A stretch of DNA of 64,000 bases from the NCBI GenBank assembly GCA_963971305.1, contig OZ020306.1, positions 3,526,842 to 3,590,841 of the forward strand, written 5' to 3'. The translations under genes and the position numbers were made by a program. Each line of letters opens with the position of its first letter. Position 1 is the first letter of the stretch. A model generated the notes under the pieces. That model saw only the letters and a program-made list of their open reading frames with translations. It ran no database searches and was not told the DNA's origin. This DNA comes from Arcuatula senhousia. Taxonomy: Eukaryota; Mollusca; Bivalvia; Mytilida; Mytilidae. Below are positions 57,833 to 64,000 of this stretch, piece after piece.

Positions 57833-60257
57833 AATTGATAGTGGTAGAGGAATGATATTTGGTCAGTGAGTATATATTGGATAGTTACCAACATCCATTT
57901 CATATTTAGGTCACCTTGACTTAAATTTTAATGTAACAGGCAAGAGGATAAGCTGCCATGATCGAATTCTCAATTTCTTTTTTTTCTTATGATCAATCAA
58001 TAAGCTGGCCCATACTTTATAACCATAGACAAACCTCTGACATGGTAAAAAGGTCTGTGTTATAATTTGATTCGTATATAGACCATGCCCACAAATAAAA
58101 GACAACAAGGTGTGTGTAAATTTCCAATATGCACTGGGTTAAACGAAAACAATGGATTACCATGTTAAAATCTACTACATGTATAAACCACGGGCGGGCA
58201 TGGATTATTTCTTAAATGAAATATTCCATTAATAGTGGTCTATCTTGCAGTGGAACTTTTCATAAATATAATAAACTTTCATAGAACTGAACATTTATTT
58301 AAAACAAAATATCACAGGAAATAATAAATATCTAACAATATGTATAGGTACACATGTATATCAGAAAACAACATAACAAAAACACCAGTATATAATTAAA
58401 TCTGTATATGGATGTAAAAACATTGAGAATTACTCTCAAAAAAGTTCTATCAACAAACAACACTATTATTATACACTATCAAATATCGATATTGTGTCTA
58501 AAATGAATTGGAGTGCCAAAAAGTTAATATAAACTCTGCTTAATTTTTTTTTATATGGAAAATCAGTTTGTGGTTTGTGTTTTACTGTAAACTACCAGCC
58601 ATTTACTGTTTTGTTTCACACGATCAATCAAAATAATACTGTTAACTAGCAATATATCTTATTATGGAAGGCAAAACACATCAACAGTTAATTTTCCCCC
58701 ACATGTTCTGATATCCTAAATGAAGGTCGTGTAGGTCACAAGGAATAGTGTTTTTACACCAAAAATTATCAATTATAAGTTTATAATGCTGGTATCACCC
58801 TAAATATAAATTTATATGGAGGCAAAAAAAATGTAACATTAAATGATATTGCACTTATAAAAACATTAGAGCTCATTTTGTATAACAAGCTGGAAGTCTA
58901 GCTGTATATGACTGGAATATAAATTTAATTCTTTAAATGAAATCCCTACAACTTAAAATTTGAATACCTTTTTTTCTCATATATTATAACATGTAATGAT
59001 TACATTTGTACATAAATACAATAAAGGTACAATAATTTATAGTACTGAGTACAACATGTATACATCATATCAAAAGCTTTCCTACATAGCAAGCAGACAT
59101 TATACAGCTAACTTTATACATCCAGCAAAAGAGTCATTAAGGTAACTCTACAATATAAAAAGATCTACATTGCACATTAAGTATTGATAAACAGTATGGT
59201 TTGATTCAATATATTGACCTTTTTTAACTCTATACACAACAGTTAATTGGATCTGTAGTACAATCTAAAACTTTTTAAGGATGGTCAATCCTAAACTTTT
59301 TATTCAAAGATTTTATGATTTATGATAGGAAATAATAAATAATTGTACACTTTCTCAAATGACAAAAAGAAAACCATGGCTTGTGTAATCATTATGTCTT
59401 CACAACCAAACAAATTGGATAAAAAATAAAGAACTGAATTCAATTTTTATAAAGTTATAAAATCATGGGGTCACCGTTCATTTTCTAAAAATAAATTCGA
59501 AAAACTGAATTTTTCCTATACATTTCAAATAAATTATCTCCCTTGAAAAAAGTATGGGAAATGTTATAAATGAATATAATAGTTAGGTTTTGTTTCAAAC
59601 TTATTTTTTTTCTCATAGTTTATCATAGCAACAATTTTTGAACAGTTAAATAGCAATGTTTTTGCATTTGCTAAATTTTAGTAACATGCTCAGAATAGAT
59701 GCTCAGTGTTATACCACTGTACTACATTAAATAATCTAAATTTACAAGTACCGGTACATTAATGTATATTAGGTTTTAACACCTTTATTGACTAAAAAGA
59801 GGAAGATAAGTTTTAAGGAAGACACTGGAGAAATGAATGCATTATATCTGACCACTATGGCTCAAACAATCATTTTGAAGAAAGTAAAGTTTCAGATTGA
59901 GTCACTTGGTTTTCAAATTCATAGACTCCATGAATTATACAAATTTGTGTTCTCATAAAGGTTTTTTTCAGTTAACATTGTTTTTGTGCAGTTTTACTTA
60001 AAAGTGATTGGTACTTTTTATGCATCAAGGGTCATAAGTGTTTTAACAAAATCATCTCCACTAACAAAAATACTGCTGACCAATGTTTGATGTTATGTTA
60101 TTTTCGTAATTATGAAGCTTTAAACTGTTTTTTTTCTGACTTTTAAAAGTAGGCAATGTAACATTTATGGTTTGCCAACATTGCTGACTTTTTATAAGAG
60201 CACTATTTGATGTACATGTATGTTATTCTACTTGATATCTTTAACATTGCACAGTAA
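57833..60257. other. AT-rich, mostly unrecognised; MITE half at 58135-58215
   Basis: The stretch 'aaacaatggattaccatgttaaaatct...gggcatggatta' (58150-58210) matches one arm of the palindromic MITE at 28061. The rest probably holds the 3' flank of the phosphatase gene, but no clear polyadenylation signal could be chosen. Confidence 0.4.
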
Positions 60258-60598
60258 AACACATTTATGAGATGTACATGGGATACACATCACAAAATGA
60301 CACATTAATGAGCTATACATGGGATACACATCACAAAATGACACATTAATGAGCTATACATGGGATACTCATCACAAAATGACACATTAATGAGCTTAAA
60401 TGGGATACACATAAAAAATGACACATTAATGAGCTATACATGGGATAAACATCACAAAATGACACATTAATGAGCTATACATGGGATACACATCACAAAA
60501 TGACACATTAATGAGCTATACATGGGATACACATCACAAAATGACACATTAATGAGCTATACATGGGATACACATCACAAAATGACACATTTATGGGA
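60258..60598. repeat. 41-bp minisatellite, about 8 copies, overlapping a stop codon
   Basis: The plus-strand unit is AATGAGCTATACATGGGATA followed by CACATCACAAAATGACACATT (41 bp). One unit is shortened ('aatgagcttaaatggg'). The last copy, at about 60571-60596, lies inside the phosphatase exon and contains its stop codon. Confidence 0.92.
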
Positions 60599-60807
60599 CC
60601 TCCTGCTAGGAAGTTCTTGGACCCCGTGAAGTTCATGGTGTAAGACACATAGTTGAGTCATGAAGCCATCGTTAGGACAGATGCAGCGCTTCTCTCTAAC
60701 AGATTTGATGGCTTCTTTAAATGTCATTCGTCGTTTTAACATCAGAAAGGCAATGACTATAGCAGCAGATCTACTGACACCACTGACACAATGGACTAAC
60801 ACACGAC
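60575..60807 (-). CDS. Dual-specificity protein phosphatase, last coding exon
   Basis: A 233-bp minus-strand exon with acceptor TTTCATTTCAG and phase 1 entry (Gly at the junction), 76 further codons, then TGA at 60577-60575. It starts RVLVHCVSGVSRSAA, a complete HCx5R signature with catalytic Cys and Arg. It continues with AFLMLKRRMTFKEAIKSVRE, and 'CPNDGFMTQL', the usual C-terminal half of an atypical DUSP fold (resembling the DUSP13/DUPD1/STYXL2 group). Such enzymes dephosphorylate phosphotyrosine and phosphoserine/threonine, mostly in the cytosol. The N-terminal half with the general-acid Asp must lie beyond the window. The tail ends KCVIL, a possible CaaX-type prenylation signal. Both exon ends lie in minisatellites. 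Confidence 0.88.
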
Positions 60808-62245
60808 CTGAAATGAAATGAAAAGACTGACACCACTGACACAATGGACTAACACATGACCTGAAATCAAATGAAAAGACTGACACCACTGACACAATGG
60901 ACTAACACACGACCTGAAATGAAATGAAAAGACTGACACCACTGACACAATGGACTAACACATGACCTGAAATCAAATGAAAAGACTGACACCACTGACA
61001 CAATGGACTAACACACGACCTGAAATGAAATGAAAAGACTGACACCACTGACACAATGGACTAACACATGACCTGAAATCAAATGAAAAGACTGACACCA
61101 CTGACACAATGGACTAACACACGACCTGAAATGAAATAAAAAGACTGACACCACTGACACAATGGACTAACACACGACCTGAAATGAAATAAAAAGACTG
61201 ACACCACTGACACAATGGACTAACAAACGACCTGAAATCAAATGAAAAGACTGACACCACTGACACAATGGACTAACACACGACCTGAAATGAAATAAAA
61301 AGACTGACACCACTGACACAATGGACTAACACACGACCTGAAATGAAATAAAAAGACTGACACCACTGACACAATGGACTAACAAACGACCTGAAATCAA
61401 ATGAAAAGACTGACACCACTGACACAATGGACTAACACACGACCTGAAATGAAATAAAAAGACTGACACCACTGACACAATGGACTAACACACGACCTGA
61501 AATGAAATGAAAAGACTGACACCACTGACACAATGGACTAACACACGACCTGAAATGAAATAAAAAGACTGACACCACTGACACAATGGACTAACACACG
61601 ACCTGAAATGAAATAAAAAGACTGACACCACTGACACAATGGACTAACACACGACCTGCAATGAAATAAAAAGACTGACACCACTGACACAATGGACTAA
61701 CAAACGACCTGAAATCAAATGAAAAGACTGACACCACTGACACAATGGACTAACACACGACCTGAAATGAAATAAAAAGACTGACACCACTGACACAATG
61801 GACTAACACGCAACCTGAAATGAAATGAAAAGACTGACACCACTGACACAATGGACTAACACACGACCTGAAATCAAATGAAAAGACTGACACCACTGAC
61901 ACAATGGACTAACACACGACCTGAAGTCAAATGAAAAGACTGACACCACTGACACAATGGACTAACACACGACCTGAAATGAAATAAAAAGACTGACACC
62001 ACTGACACAACGGACTAACACACGACCTGAAGTCAAATGAAAAGACTGACACCACTGACACAATGGACTAACACACGACCTGAAATAAAATAAAAAGACT
62101 GACACCACTGACACAATGGACTAACACACGACCTGAAATCAAATGAAAAGACTGACACCACTGACACAATGGACTAACACACGACCTGAAATCAAATGAG
62201 AAGACTGACACCAATGATGCAATGGACTAACACGCGACCTGAAAT
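60808..62245. repeat. 53-bp minisatellite, 27 intronic copies, carrying a splice acceptor and P-loop codons
   Basis: Plus-strand unit GACTGACACCACTGACACAA, TGGACTAACACACGACCTGA, AATGAAATGAAAA (53 bp). The GACTGA word recurs from 60825 to 62203, exactly 26 x 53 bp, so there are no indels. On the minus strand each unit reads TTTCATTTCAG then GTCGTGTGTTAG..., identical to the acceptor and first 35 or so bases of the phosphatase exon. The rightmost unit has diverged. Ordered unit variants show higher-order structure. Confidence 0.97.
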
Positions 62246-62427
62246 GAAAATTGTATACATGTAACACAATGGTGAGATGTCTGCAAAACACAACTTTTTT
62301 ACAAAATGATCCAACTATAAATGTTCAGGTTGAGCAATTTCACAATACCTTTTGTTTGTATTGAAAATATTATTTGGGTTAATATGCTTAAATATGCCTT
62401 GTCCACCTTCATAATTCGTTAACACCA

Positions 62428-64000
62428 GACCTGGGGTAATTAAAAATGTAATTGTAATTAGCCGTAATTAATTACATGTTTTCCATATAATTGAAAGGAA
62501 TGTGTAATTGAGGCAAATTTTAATTACTTGTAATTGAAAGTAATGCATTACTTTGCATATTTTGCCTGTAATGCCAAATTACATTTCAATTACATATCAT
62601 AATGCTTGTTCTAAATATTTGAAAAAATGAATTTTGACACTAGATCAAAAAGGAGTATCATGATTATAGAAAAATGATTCATGTATTTTTTTTCATTGGT
62701 CATCCTTTTAAAATACAATATATTTACATGCAATTAACCTTTTGGGTAATAAACATAAATTATTTGTTTATTCTGTGAAAGAAATGATTGTATTAGACTA
62801 AACAATAGAATGATTTTTTTTATGTGAATAAATATTTTTCATTTAAACAAACAGTTATCTAAATAACACCCAAGCCATTTAACCACTAAAACAACATAAT
62901 CCCAAGCCCTGTGCACTAATTTTGATCATAAGACATTAATCAGCAAAAACAACAAACTGATTTCTTGTGTCCGGTGAATGTCAAATATCTTTTTGTAATA
63001 TGGCTTCCAAAAAGAAAACTTTTTGGGTTGTTTTTTCTTAATTTGTGTCATGAAGAAGTAGAGTGTTTCAAGCTTAATACATACTGAAATAATTTAGAAC
63101 TTATCACAATTAGAAAATTTGAAAATAAAATAGCTGAATATTAGTAAAATAGAGCATGTAAACTTATAAAACAAATACTAAAAATATTACTTGTTCGCCC
63201 TGGAAGGAAATTGTAAGCTATGTTTGAGTTGCCATTTAATGCATATATGACATGCATATTTTAAAACCTTGCTAGATGGGTTCGGATTTTCTATTTTTAT
63301 TTAGGGGTTAGTTATGAAAAAAGATGTATGAAATGGTTGCCTGTAACCAGTCAGGTTAAATAATTAATATGGAGTAGGCATTGCCTAAATGCGAGCATAG
63401 CTAAAAGGGACTACGTTTTTGTTCTAAATGTCGACATTCAGGGCTATCGCTATCATTCAATTTCCAATATTTCCATTTGCTTATTTTGAGGCGAGATGGT
63501 ATGGGGCGATTAAGCTTCGAGACACGTTAGTTTCGTACGTGCATATAACCAAGACGAAACGAGCAGCTTATGGGTATTTATTATTTTAAGAATATTATTT
63601 TCTTTAAAAAGCGCAATTTATTATTTTTTCAAAAGCATTATTTCTTTTCTTATAAATTATTTTAACATTCACTCCAGCCCTGTAAAAATAATAACCCTTT
63701 CCGGACCATAAAAAATCTAAATCAGCATTAGCAAATTTCTCGCGGAAACAAATGCTCGCTGTAATAGAGTAATTTTTAAATTGTAAGCTTCATGAAAATT
63801 CATACGATGAAAAATCATTTAAATATTGAAAAAAACAAAACTTATTTGCATAATTTGTTTTAATATTTCCCATAAAAGTAATTCAAAAGTAATTAATTAC
63901 ATTGCCAAAGTAATTGTAATGTAATTAATTACTTTTCAAATTTTTGGTAATGTAATGTGTAATTTAGCTTAGAACAAATTACATGTAATTGAATTGTAAT
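62428..64000. mobile_element. hAT-like element, right end outside window
   Basis: CAGACCTGGGGTAATTAAAA at 62428 resembles a hAT terminus and is followed by many TAATTGTAATTA / GTAATTAATTAC words to about 62610. The same word cluster reappears in inverse from about 63875 to the window end, so the second terminus should lie just past 64000. No transposase is seen. A second repeat (63372-63770) lies within it. Confidence 0.6.
63372..63770. mobile_element. Inverted-repeat element related to 16570-17095
   Basis: Left 'taggcattgcctaaatgcgagcatagc' and right 'atcagcattagcaaatttctcgcggaaac' then 'tgctcgctgtaata' match the two ends of the element at 16570-17095 with differences. Interior AT-rich and non-coding. 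Confidence 0.55.

Noticed and set aside
60820..60895. Upstream extension of the phosphatase frame into the repeats
   Set aside because: The open frame continues into the 53-bp array by chance. The acceptor at 60808-60809 and the loss of any phosphatase motif upstream show the exon begins at 60807.

Overview
This is AT-rich eukaryotic genomic DNA with introns, minisatellites and a dense mix of nested transposable elements. Three copies of a repeat that opens with the palindrome AGGCTCCCAGGAGCCT and ends in an AGCTCAC...GTGAGCT hairpin, plus many elements with about 165-175 bp tandem cores and GGAC-rich tails, point to a bivalve mollusc, most likely a mussel (Mytilus or a relative). That is recognition from memory, not a database match. 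There is no sign of a bacterial or viral replicon.

Host genes are sparse and all lie on the minus strand. Gene A encodes an unidentified coiled-coil protein. Its three shared exons (6387-6474, 1820-2003, 1371-1415) join in one open frame and run off the left edge. Three candidate alternative first exons (6644-6876, 14029-14165, 37542-37585) and one upstream internal exon (40846-40970) all end in phase 2, as needed to join 6387-6474. Gene B is the last coding exon of a dual-specificity phosphatase (60575-60807) with an intact HCx5R active site. Its upstream exons are not in the window.

The most unusual feature is where the minisatellites sit. The 31-bp array (38916-40860) repeats the splice donor of the 40846-40970 exon. 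The 53-bp array (60808-62245) repeats the splice acceptor and first coding bases of the phosphatase exon, including its catalytic loop codons. The 41-bp array (60258-60598) overlaps the phosphatase stop codon and supplies its last residues, which read CVIL. Two further arrays, of 27 bp at the left edge and 28 bp at 29.7-30.4 kb, have no visible link to exons.

From 42 to 48.5 kb there is a nest of mobile elements: an internally deleted jockey-like LINE interrupted by a small MITE, a near-perfect 107-bp hairpin, and an ACGT-rich inverted-repeat element holding a second LINE fragment. That fragment is split by a very young, compact LTR element (45666-48109). The LTR element has LTRs with no difference found, and one intact ORF combining two zinc knuckles with a coiled coil, but no reverse transcriptase, protease or integrase.

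The rest is intron or intergenic DNA with about fourteen tandem-core elements, a Tigger/pogo relic with a TTAA-flanked MITE inside its terminus, a 1.7-kb foldback element with a TTA duplication, and part of a hAT-like element at the right edge. Boundaries were set by eye from inverted ends and repeat periodicity. No tRNA, rRNA or CRISPR locus was seen.
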